43,913 bases of DNA, taken from contig CAMLLD010000056.1 of NCBI GenBank assembly GCA_946480785.1, forward strand, positions 1 through 43,913. The letters are read 5' to 3'. A model generated the notes under the pieces. That model saw only the letters and a list, made by a program, of their open reading frames with translations. It searched no databases and was not told the DNA's origin. Positions 23,280-31,836 of this stretch are shown piece by piece. A program made the translations under genes and the position numbers. Every line of letters begins with the position of its first letter. The stretch's first letter is position 1. This stretch comes from an uncultured Blastocatellia bacterium. Its GTDB lineage: Bacteria > Acidobacteriota > Blastocatellia > Pyrinomonadales > Pyrinomonadaceae.

Positions 23280-26200
23280 ATGGTTTCGCATTTCAGTGCC
23301 AAGGCACCGATTGAATCGACACCTGTGTGCGAGGTCGACCTGCGCCAGACTCTGGTTGACCTCCTTCGTGGCAGGCTGGCCGGCCAGTCAAACCAGATCG
23401 CTTACACGTTTCTGGTTGACGGGGAAACTGAAGAGGTCAGCTTAACTTACGGTGAGCTCGACGCGCGGGCGCGCGCCATCGCCGCCCAACTGCAACGGCT
23501 CGGCGCGTACGCGGAGCGCGTGCTGCTGCTTTACCCGCCGGACCTGGAGTACATCGCTGCTTTCTTCGGCTGCCTCTACGCCGGAGCGGTGGCCGTTCCC
23601 ATCTTCGCGCCGCGGGCGAATCGCTCGTTGTCGCGTCTCCAGGCCATCGCCGCCGATGCTGAAGCTAAAGTCGTGTTAACGACGGCGGCAGTTTTCGCTC
23701 GCATCGAACCTTTCCTGGCCCAAGTCTCCGAGTTGCAAGCCATGCACTGGCTCGCGACCGACAACCTCGACGACGAGACGGTGCAGGAGTGGACTGAAAC
23801 CCACCTCGATAACGACACCCTCGCGTTCATTCAATACACCTCCGGCTCAACCGCGTCGCCGAAAGGCGTGATGGTCAGCCACGGCAACATCCTGCACAAC
23901 GAAAAGATGATTCAGAGTGCGTTCCGGCAGACCGAGCAATCGGTGATTCTGAGCTGGCTGCCTCTGTATCACGACATGGGTTTGATCGGCGGCGTGCTAC
24001 AGCCGCTCTACGTTGGCGCGCGTTGCATCCTGATGTCGCCCGTCTCGTTCCTGCAAAAACCCTCACGGTGGCTCGAAGCGATTTCTCGTTACCGCGCGAC
24101 GACGAGTGGTGGTCCAAACTTCGCTTACGACATGTGCGTGCAAAAGATCGATCCCGCGCGGCGTGCGGAACTCGATCTGAGCAGTTGGAGTGTGGCTTTC
24201 AATGGTTCTGAGCCGGTGCGCGCGGAAACGCTGAAGCAGTTTGCGAACGCGTTTGCGTCTAGCGGCTTTCGACCGGAAGCTTTCTTCCCGTGCTACGGGT
24301 TGGCAGAAGCGACGTTGTTTGTTTCCGGCAATCCCGTAGTTAGACCAGCCGTGATCAAGACGTTTGCAACCGAGTCGCTGGCTCAACATCGCGTCGAAGA
24401 GCGGGCGGCGGATGTTGGCGCACAGGAACTCGTGAGTTGCGGCGCCACTTTCCACGGTCAGAAAACACTCATCGTTAACCCCGAAACTTTAAGTCAATGC
24501 GCGCCTGATGAAGTCGGCGAGATCTGGATCGCGGGCGAGAGCGTGGCGCAAGGATATTGGAAGCGTCCGGAAGAGACGCAGCACGTGTTTCGCGCGCGGC
24601 TTTTGGGCGTGCCGTGCGAAACGTTCCTGCGCACGGGGGATCTCGGGTTTTTGCATCACGGTGAGTTGTTTGTTACCGGACGACTCAAGGATCTCATCAT
24701 CATTCGCGGCCGCAATCTTTATCCACAGGATATCGAGCAGACGGTCATTGAGTGTCACGCGGATTTGCGACGCGGCGGCGGCGTAGCTTTCTCCGTTGAG
24801 GTTGAAGGTGAAGAGCGTCTGGTGATCGTGCAGGAACTCGAGCGCCACGCGTCTTCAGATCTCGATGCGTTGGTCCAACGCGTGCGGCAAGCCGTAACGG
24901 AGGAACATGAGGTCCAACCGGTGGCGATTGCTTTAGTTCGCGCGGGCAGTGTGCCGAAGACTTCGAGCGGCAAACTGCAACACCGTGCGTGTCGCGAGAT
25001 GTTTTTGGCCGGGAGTTTTGAAACTCTGGCGGAGTGGCGCGAGGACACGACGCAGCCGAGTGAAACACTCCTGGCCAATCCCGCTTTTGAGCCGGAGAAC
25101 GAAGCAGACATCAAGGAGTTTCTGCGGTCTCTCTTTGCGACGCGGTTGGGAACTGCCGCCGCGGAAGTCGACGTTGACGAACCTTTGGCCCGCTACGCGC
25201 TCGATTCGTTGCAGGCGATCGAGTTGATGCACGCGGTTGAAGTCAGCCTCGGCATAGTGTTGCCGATGACGAGCTTTATGCAAAGCCCGAGCATCGCTGA
25301 ACTGGCACGGCAGGCGATGGAATTTCTCGCGGCGAAGCGGCTCAGCGAAAACGAAGCACGCGCAAACGACAGCGCTTCAATCCTGCCGAATACGTTAACG
25401 ACGCATGCGCCCTCATACGGCCAGCAGGCGCTCTGGTTAGTCTCACGCCTCGCGCCCGAGAGCGCTGCGTACAACGTCGCTTCAGCCGTGCGGATTCTCA
25501 GTGAGGCCGATCCGGATGCGATGCGGCGCGCGTTGCAAAAACTGATCGAGCGTCATGCTTCGCTGCGCACCACGTTCAACTCTATTGAGGGAACACCGGT
25601 CGCCGTTGTTTATGAAGAAGTCGAAGTCAGTTTCGATTTCGAAGACGCCTCTTCGTGGGACGAAGCTTTATTGAAGAAGCGACTCGTCGATCTGACGCTG
25701 CGGCCGTTCAACCTCGAAACTGGACCACTGTTTCGCGTGCACCTCTTCAAGCGTTCCGAGCAGGAGTTTGTGTTGCTGTGGGTCGCGCACCACATCGTGG
25801 TTGACTTCTGGTCCCTCGTGATTCTGGTGCACGAGCTCGGCGAGCTCTACGAAGCGGAGCAACACGGCCGCGCTGCGAGTCTCGCCGCGGTTTCAGAGAC
25901 GTACTCCGGTTATGTGAACTGGCAAGCGGAAATGCTCGAAGGTCCTGCAGGTCAGTGGCTCAGGAGCTATTGGGAGAAGCAACTCGGCGGCACGCTGCCG
26001 GTGCTGAATCTGCCGTCTGATCATCCACGACCCGCGGTCCAGAGTTACCGCGGCAGTTCGCACGACTTCGCGCTCGACGTCGGACTGACGCGACAACTCA
26101 AGACGTTGGGCAAGAATCACGATGCCACGCTTTACATGACCTTGCTCGCCGCGTTTCAGGTGCTGCTGCATCGCTACACGGGCCAGGACGACATCTTGGT

Positions 26201-29200
26201 CGGCTCGCCCGCGGCAGCGAGAAGCCGCGCGGCCTTTTCGAATGTCGTCGGCTACTTCGTTAATCCGATCGTGCTGCGTGCGGATCTTTCAGGCAATCCG
26301 AGCTTCACGGATTTTCTGAGTAGTGTTCGTCGCACCGTGCTCGATGCCTTCGCTCATCAGGACTATCCGTTCGCGCTGCTGGTGAAACAACTGCAGCCCG
26401 AGCGCGACCTCAGCCGGCCGCCGTTGTTCCAGGCGAGCTTCGTTTTGCAGCAAGCCCAGTTGCTGAAAGAGCAGGGGCTGACGGCGTTCGCGTTGGGCCA
26501 GGGTGGCGCGCCGCTACGTTTAGGCGAACTCGTGCTCGAGACGATGGCGTTAGAGCAGCGCGTGACGCAGTTTGATGTGGCGCTCGTGATGGCTGAGATC
26601 GGCGGCGAGCTGCGGGCGTGTCTGGAATACAACACCGACATCCTCGACGAGACAACGATCGCGCAGATGGTCCAGCAGTTCCGCGTGTTGCTGGAAGGCA
26701 TCGTCGCTGACTCGTCGCAAAGTGTTTCGTCGCTGCCGTTGCTTTCCGATGAAGATCGGCGCCAAGTGTTGTTAGAGTGGAATGAGAGCGGCCGGGATTT
26801 TGCGCAAGCGCCGTGTCTGCATCAGATCTTCGAAGAGCAGGTCGAGCAAACGCCGCAAGCTACCGCTGTTACGTTCGAAGGCCAAAGCCTCACGTATGTC
26901 GATCTCAATCGCCGCGCCAACCAACTCGCGCATCGTTTGATAAAACTCGGCGTGGGACCGGAAGTGCCGGTGGCGATCTGCATGGAACGTTCGCTGGACT
27001 TGCCCATCGCTTTGTTAGCGGTGCTCAAAGCCGGTGGCGCTTACGTTCCGCTTGAGCCTTCTTATCCACGCGAACGCCTGAACTTTATTATCGAAGAAGC
27101 ACGAGCGCCGGTTGTGTTGACGCAACGAGCGATCGCGGAAGAGCAGTCCTTCGCGAACGTGCACGCGATCAGCCTCGACAGCGATACCGATGTTTGGGCA
27201 ACTGAAAGCACGGAAAACCCACGCACCGACGTAACTGACGAAAATCTCTGTTACGTCATCTACACCTCCGGTTCCACCGGTCAGCCTAAAGGCGCGATGC
27301 TGCACCATCGCGGCGTGCGCAATCGTCTGCTTTGGGGCATCACCGACTACAAGCTTGGCGGTGGCGACGTCGTGCTACACAAAACGCCGCTCACTTTCGA
27401 CGTCTCTGTCTGGGAACTCTTCGCCCCGTTGTTAAGCGGAGCGCGTCTGCTCATCGCGAGGCCCGGTGGACATCAGGACACTGCATACCAACTCGAGTTG
27501 ATGACGCGCGAGCGCGTGACGCACGTGGATTACGTGCCGACGATGCTCGAAGTGTTGCTCGAAGCGGAAGGACTGGAGCGCTGCGACAACCTGAAGATTG
27601 TCACGGCTGCAGGCGAAGCACTCACGCGCGAGTTGCGCGACCGCTTCTATTCACAGACAAACGCAAAGCTCTACAACCTTTACGGCCCAACCGAAGCATC
27701 TCTCGCTGTGACCTATTGGGTCTGTGAGCCGGATGGCGCAGAACGTGTGATTCCCATCGGCCGTCCAATGAGCAACGTGAAGATCTACATCCTGGATAGA
27801 CAGCTACAGCCGGTTCCGATCGGTGTTGCTGGTGAGTTGCACATCGGCGGCGTAGCGCCGGGCCGCGGCTATCTGAAGCGACCTGATCTCACGGCGGACA
27901 AATTCATTCCCGACGCATTCAGCGAGCATGGCGGCGAGCGCCTTTACAAAACAGGTGACCTCGCACGTTATCGCTCAGACGGTGCGATTGAGTTTCTCGG
28001 GCGTCTCGATCATCAGGTGAAGATCCGGGGCATGCGCATGGAGCTCGGCGAAGTCGAAGCCGCTCTTTGCCAACACCCGGCGGTAAGAGAAGCGGTGATC
28101 CTGGCGCACGAAATCACGGCCGGAAACAAATCGCTCGTGGCGTATGTGGTGAGCAAACAGGAACCGCTGCCCACGAGCGACGAGCTGCGCAACTATCTGC
28201 GGCAAAGACTGCCCGAGTACATGGTGCCGGCAGCACTCGTCGTCATGAACGAACTGCCGCTGACGCCGAACGGCAAGATCGATCGCAGCGCGCTAACTCA
28301 ACTGGTCTCGCTCTCGACCTTATTCGAAGTGTCTTACACCGCGCCGACCGATCAGGTCGAAGAGATGCTGGCGGAAATTTGGGCGGCTGTGCTCGGCGTC
28401 GAGCGTGTCGGTATCCACGACAACTTCTTCGAACTCGGCGGGCATTCACTTCTCGCTGCGCAAGCAATGTCGCGCGTGCAAAAAGCCTTCAAGACGGATG
28501 TTCCGCTGCGTCTGCTCTTCGAGTTTCCCACCGTCGCCGGCTTCGCCGCGCAGATGGCCGCGATTCGCAAAGACGATCTCGTTGCTTTGCCGCCCTTCGA
28601 GATCGTCTCGAGAGAAAATGATTTACCACTGTCATTCGCGCAGCAGCGACTCTGGTTTCTCGATCAGCTCGAACCCGGCTACCCCGCTTACAACATGCCC
28701 GGCGCGGTGCGCATCAACGGCCTGTTGGACCAGGCGGTGCTCGAACAGAGTTTGAGCGAAATAGTGCGACGCCACGAAACACTCCGCACGAGTTTTCCTT
28801 TCAAAGACGGCGCACCGGTTCAAGCGATCGCTCCTGCGGCGCCGCTGAACCTGCAAGCAATAGATCTGCGCGAGTCACCACATCGCGACGCCGAGTTGCA
28901 TGAAATCCTCACGCGCGAAGCCCACCAGGCATTCGATCTCGCACATGGTCCATTGTTGCGTCTGAAGCTCGTGCGCCTCGCTGAGAGCGAACACGTCCTG
29001 CTCGTGACGATGCACCACATCGTCTCCGACGGCTGGTCGCTCGATCTCTTCCTGCGCGAACTGACGACGCTGTACGAGGCTTACGCCGAGAACAGGGAAT
29101 CGCCGTTGCCGGAACCGCAGATCCAATACGCGGATTTCGCGAGTTGGCAGCGCGACTGGTTGCGCGACGAAAAGCTCGACTCACTGCTCGCTTATTGGGC

Positions 29201-31826
29201 CAATCAGCTAAACGGAGCGCCTCCGGTTTTGGAGTTGCCGGCGGATCACCCGCGCCCCGCCGTGCCCGGTTACAGCGGCGCGCGTGAATCGCTGGCGATT
29301 CCTCAAACACTGACCGACGAGCTCAAGCGGCTGAGTCGCGAGGAAGGCGTGACGCTGTTCATGTTGTTTGCGGCGGCCTTCAAGGTGCTGCTGTATCGCT
29401 ACTCCGGACAGATGGACATCGTCATCGGCACTGCGAGCGCGAACCGCAACCAGGCCGAGATCGAAGAGCTAATTGGCTTCTTCGTCAACACACTCGTGCT
29501 ACGCACCGACCTTTCCGAGACGCGCACGTTTCGCGCGCTGCTCGCCAAAGTCAGAGAGACGGTCATCGACGCTTTCACGCATCAGGAGCTGCCGTTTGAA
29601 AAGCTCGTTGAGGTGCTACAGCCCGAGCGCGACGTCAGTCGCACTCCCTTGTTTCAGGTGATGCTGGTCCAACAGAAAGAGTTGACGCCGGAACTCGAAT
29701 CTGGCGGTGTCTGCTTCCGGCCTGTCGAACTGGACACGATGACGACGAAGTTTGATCTCACCTTGAACTTCGCGGAAGCGAACCAGGGACTGCTGCTCAC
29801 GCTCGAGTACAGCACCGATCTCTTCGAGGCCGCGACGATCAAGCGCATGCTCGCGCATCTGCAAACGTTGCTCGCGGGCGCTGCGACAAGTCCTGGTGCG
29901 CAGATCTCCGAGCTGCCCTTGTTGAGCGCGGCTGAGCGTGACGAGGTTCTCATCCAGTTCAACGATAACGCACGAGACTCTGTGCCCGCGCTCAGTCTGC
30001 ACGAGCTTTTCGAAACGCACGCGGCGCAAACGCCCGATGCACTCGCGCTCGTTCTCGGCGACGAGAAACTTTCCTACGCGCAATTAAACCAACGCGCGAA
30101 TCGGCTCGCGCGCTATTTGCGAGAGCTGGGCGTGGGACCGGAAGTCCTCGTCGGCATTTGTCTCGAACGCAGTATCGACACGATCGTGTCAGTGCTCGCA
30201 GTGCTCAAAGCGGGTGGCGCATACGTGCCGCTCGATCCCGCGTATCCGCAGGACCGCATCGCGTTCATGCTCGCCGATTCGCAGCCGGCCGTGCTGCTCA
30301 CAACCCAATCGATCGAGCAGACGTTGCCGCAAAACAATGCGCGTGTTGTTCGCTTGGATATCGATGCGCCCCGCTTTGCCGAACTCTCCGGTGAGAATGT
30401 CGCGAGCGGAATCAGCGCAGACAATCCCGCGTATGTCATCTACACGTCCGGCTCGACGGGACAGCCGAAAGGCGTCGTCGTCACTCATCGCGGTATCGGC
30501 AATGTTCACGAAGAACAGCTACGCGCGTTTGGCCATGGACCAACCGATCGCATGCTTCAGTTTTCTTCGTTGAATTTCGACGCGTCGGTTTTCGAGCTGG
30601 TGCTGGCGCTGGCGACTGGAGCGGCGCTTGTGATGGCCACGAAGGAAGAGCTGTTGCCGGGTCCGCCGTTGGAGAAACTCTTACGCGAACAGTCGATCAC
30701 GAACACGCTCCTGCCGCCGTCCGCGATGGCGTTGACCTCAATGGACGATCTGCCGGCGTTGCGCACTCTCATGGCTGGTGGCGAGGCGGTTTCCGCGGAG
30801 CTAGTCGAACGTGTGGGCAAAGGGCGCGAGTTCTTCAACGCCTATGGACCAACTGAAACGACGATCTGGTCGAGTGTCAGCCGCTGCCATGCGGGCGAGG
30901 GCAGACCGACGATCGGCAGATCGCTTGGCAACATGCAGATGTTCGCGCTCGATGAGAAGTTGGAACCGGTGCCCGTCGGCGTGGCCGGTGAGCTCTACAT
31001 CGGCGGTGTTCAACTCGCGCGCGGCTATCTGAACCGGCCGGAGTTGACGGCTACGCGCTTCGTTCCTCATCCGTTTACGCCTACACCCGGAGCGCGTTTG
31101 TATCGTACCGGCGACCTCGGCCGCTATCGCGCCGACGGCAATATCGAGTATCTGGGCCGCATGGACCATCAGGTAAAGATTCGCGGCTTCCGCATCGAGC
31201 TGGGCGAGATCGAAGCCGCATTGCGCGAGCAGTCGATAGTGCGAGATGTGGTGGTGCTGGTGCGCGAGGACACGCGCGACGATAAGCGCATCGTCGCTTA
31301 CGTCGTGCTGAGCGAACAGTGTGAATCGCCCGCCGACGAGTTGCGCCGCGCCACACAAAAGAAGCTGCCGAGCTTCATGATCCCCTCTGCTTTCGTCGTG
31401 CTCGAAGCGCTGCCTTTAACTCCGAACGGCAAGATCGATCGCAAAGCGCTGCCCGCTCCGGATCATTCACGACCGGAAATCGAAAAAGCTTTCGTTGCGC
31501 CGCGCACTCCGATCGAAGAAATGATCGCCGGCATCTGGTCTCAAGTTCTGAATCTGGAAAAGGTCGGTGTACACGACAACTTCTTCAGTCTCGGCGGCCA
31601 TTCGCTGCTGGCTACTCAGGTCGCGCAGCGTGTGCGACAGACATTCAACGTTGAGTTGCCGTTGCGGCTCTTCTTCGAAACACCCACCGTCGACGCGTTG
31701 GCCGCTTACGTCGTGAGCAGCCAGGTGGAAGAGGCTGACGACGCGACGCTGAGTGAAGCGCTCGCGGAGCTCTCGCAGCTTTCGGCGGAAGAGCTGGAAA
31801 CGATGCTGGCCGCGTCTCCCGAATAG
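23280..31826 (+). CDS. NRPS 1: FAAL-ACP-C-A-PCP-C-A-PCP
   Basis: This 2848-residue megasynthase starts lipopeptide assembly. Domains in order: fatty acyl-AMP ligase (about 20-590; YTSGSTASPKG near 186; LIIIRGRNLYPQDIE), acyl carrier (attachment Ser643 in ALDSLQAIE), C1 (about 708-1155; HHIVVDFWS near 837, with Phe where Gly is usual), A1 (about 1180-1670), PCP1 (Ser1723 in LGGHSLL), C2 (about 1782-2225; HHIVSDGWS near 1912), A2 (about 2240-2720) and PCP2 (Ser2775). It adenylates a fatty acid, loads it on the ACP and condenses it with two amino acids. Hand alignment to GrsA gives specificity codes DVWDTALLAK for A1 and DAFLMGAIWK for A2. I cannot assign either; A2 looks hydrophobic and A1 shares DVW with serine codes. 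No epimerase or thioesterase domain is present, so the chain passes to NRPS 2, which starts 10 bases downstream. The ribosome-binding site is weak. Confidence 0.96.
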   Translation: MVSHFSAKAPIESTPVCEVDLRQTLVDLLRGRLAGQSNQIAYTFLVDGETEEVSLTYGELDARARAIAAQLQRLGAYAERVLLLYPPDLEYIAAFFGCLYAGAVAVPIFAPRANRSLSRLQAIAADAEAKVVLTTAAVFARIEPFLAQVSELQAMHWLATDNLDDETVQEWTETHLDNDTLAFIQYTSGSTASPKGVMVSHGNILHNEKMIQSAFRQTEQSVILSWLPLYHDMGLIGGVLQPLYVGARCILMSPVSFLQKPSRWLEAISRYRATTSGGPNFAYDMCVQKIDPARRAELDLSSWSVAFNGSEPVRAETLKQFANAFASSGFRPEAFFPCYGLAEATLFVSGNPVVRPAVIKTFATESLAQHRVEERAADVGAQELVSCGATFHGQKTLIVNPETLSQCAPDEVGEIWIAGESVAQGYWKRPEETQHVFRARLLGVPCETFLRTGDLGFLHHGELFVTGRLKDLIIIRGRNLYPQDIEQTVIECHADLRRGGGVAFSVEVEGEERLVIVQELERHASSDLDALVQRVRQAVTEEHEVQPVAIALVRAGSVPKTSSGKLQHRACREMFLAGSFETLAEWREDTTQPSETLLANPAFEPENEADIKEFLRSLFATRLGTAAAEVDVDEPLARYALDSLQAIELMHAVEVSLGIVLPMTSFMQSPSIAELARQAMEFLAAKRLSENEARANDSASILPNTLTTHAPSYGQQALWLVSRLAPESAAYNVASAVRILSEADPDAMRRALQKLIERHASLRTTFNSIEGTPVAVVYEEVEVSFDFEDASSWDEALLKKRLVDLTLRPFNLETGPLFRVHLFKRSEQEFVLLWVAHHIVVDFWSLVILVHELGELYEAEQHGRAASLAAVSETYSGYVNWQAEMLEGPAGQWLRSYWEKQLGGTLPVLNLPSDHPRPAVQSYRGSSHDFALDVGLTRQLKTLGKNHDATLYMTLLAAFQVLLHRYTGQDDILVGSPAAARSRAAFSNVVGYFVNPIVLRADLSGNPSFTDFLSSVRRTVLDAFAHQDYPFALLVKQLQPERDLSRPPLFQASFVLQQAQLLKEQGLTAFALGQGGAPLRLGELVLETMALEQRVTQFDVALVMAEIGGELRACLEYNTDILDETTIAQMVQQFRVLLEGIVADSSQSVSSLPLLSDEDRRQVLLEWNESGRDFAQAPCLHQIFEEQVEQTPQATAVTFEGQSLTYVDLNRRANQLAHRLIKLGVGPEVPVAICMERSLDLPIALLAVLKAGGAYVPLEPSYPRERLNFIIEEARAPVVLTQRAIAEEQSFANVHAISLDSDTDVWATESTENPRTDVTDENLCYVIYTSGSTGQPKGAMLHHRGVRNRLLWGITDYKLGGGDVVLHKTPLTFDVSVWELFAPLLSGARLLIARPGGHQDTAYQLELMTRERVTHVDYVPTMLEVLLEAEGLERCDNLKIVTAAGEALTRELRDRFYSQTNAKLYNLYGPTEASLAVTYWVCEPDGAERVIPIGRPMSNVKIYILDRQLQPVPIGVAGELHIGGVAPGRGYLKRPDLTADKFIPDAFSEHGGERLYKTGDLARYRSDGAIEFLGRLDHQVKIRGMRMELGEVEAALCQHPAVREAVILAHEITAGNKSLVAYVVSKQEPLPTSDELRNYLRQRLPEYMVPAALVVMNELPLTPNGKIDRSALTQLVSLSTLFEVSYTAPTDQVEEMLAEIWAAVLGVERVGIHDNFFELGGHSLLAAQAMSRVQKAFKTDVPLRLLFEFPTVAGFAAQMAAIRKDDLVALPPFEIVSRENDLPLSFAQQRLWFLDQLEPGYPAYNMPGAVRINGLLDQAVLEQSLSEIVRRHETLRTSFPFKDGAPVQAIAPAAPLNLQAIDLRESPHRDAELHEILTREAHQAFDLAHGPLLRLKLVRLAESEHVLLVTMHHIVSDGWSLDLFLRELTTLYEAYAENRESPLPEPQIQYADFASWQRDWLRDEKLDSLLAYWANQLNGAPPVLELPADHPRPAVPGYSGARESLAIPQTLTDELKRLSREEGVTLFMLFAAAFKVLLYRYSGQMDIVIGTASANRNQAEIEELIGFFVNTLVLRTDLSETRTFRALLAKVRETVIDAFTHQELPFEKLVEVLQPERDVSRTPLFQVMLVQQKELTPELESGGVCFRPVELDTMTTKFDLTLNFAEANQGLLLTLEYSTDLFEAATIKRMLAHLQTLLAGAATSPGAQISELPLLSAAERDEVLIQFNDNARDSVPALSLHELFETHAAQTPDALALVLGDEKLSYAQLNQRANRLARYLRELGVGPEVLVGICLERSIDTIVSVLAVLKAGGAYVPLDPAYPQDRIAFMLADSQPAVLLTTQSIEQTLPQNNARVVRLDIDAPRFAELSGENVASGISADNPAYVIYTSGSTGQPKGVVVTHRGIGNVHEEQLRAFGHGPTDRMLQFSSLNFDASVFELVLALATGAALVMATKEELLPGPPLEKLLREQSITNTLLPPSAMALTSMDDLPALRTLMAGGEAVSAELVERVGKGREFFNAYGPTETTIWSSVSRCHAGEGRPTIGRSLGNMQMFALDEKLEPVPVGVAGELYIGGVQLARGYLNRPELTATRFVPHPFTPTPGARLYRTGDLGRYRADGNIEYLGRMDHQVKIRGFRIELGEIEAALREQSIVRDVVVLVREDTRDDKRIVAYVVLSEQCESPADELRRATQKKLPSFMIPSAFVVLEALPLTPNGKIDRKALPAPDHSRPEIEKAFVAPRTPIEEMIAGIWSQVLNLEKVGVHDNFFSLGGHSLLATQVAQRVRQTFNVELPLRLFFETPTVDALAAYVVSSQVEEADDATLSEALAELSQLSAEELETMLAASPE
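26814..28285 (+). repeat. Duplicated adenylation domain, copy 1 (module 1)
   Basis: This segment encodes A1 of NRPS 1 and is matched nearly throughout by 33349-34817 in NRPS 2. Counting by eye over about 490 residues I find 19 substitutions and one single-residue gap (SEHGGE versus GEQGE), about 96% identity. Similarity falls off sharply on both sides, just before LHQIFEEQ and just after NGKIDR, so only the A domain is shared and not the whole module. Confidence 0.9.
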
Positions 31827-31836
31827 GAAGCCTCTC

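Noticed and set aside
22116..23291. Long open frame (391 codons) on the minus strand opposite the PLP decarboxylase
   Set aside because: It has no recognisable motif, is Arg-rich as expected for antisense of GC-rich coding DNA, and the plus strand encodes a complete conserved enzyme.
31753..31836. Earlier in-frame start for NRPS 2 overlapping NRPS 1
   Set aside because: The extension is Arg/Ser-rich shadow sequence; AGGAAG at six-base spacing supports 31837.
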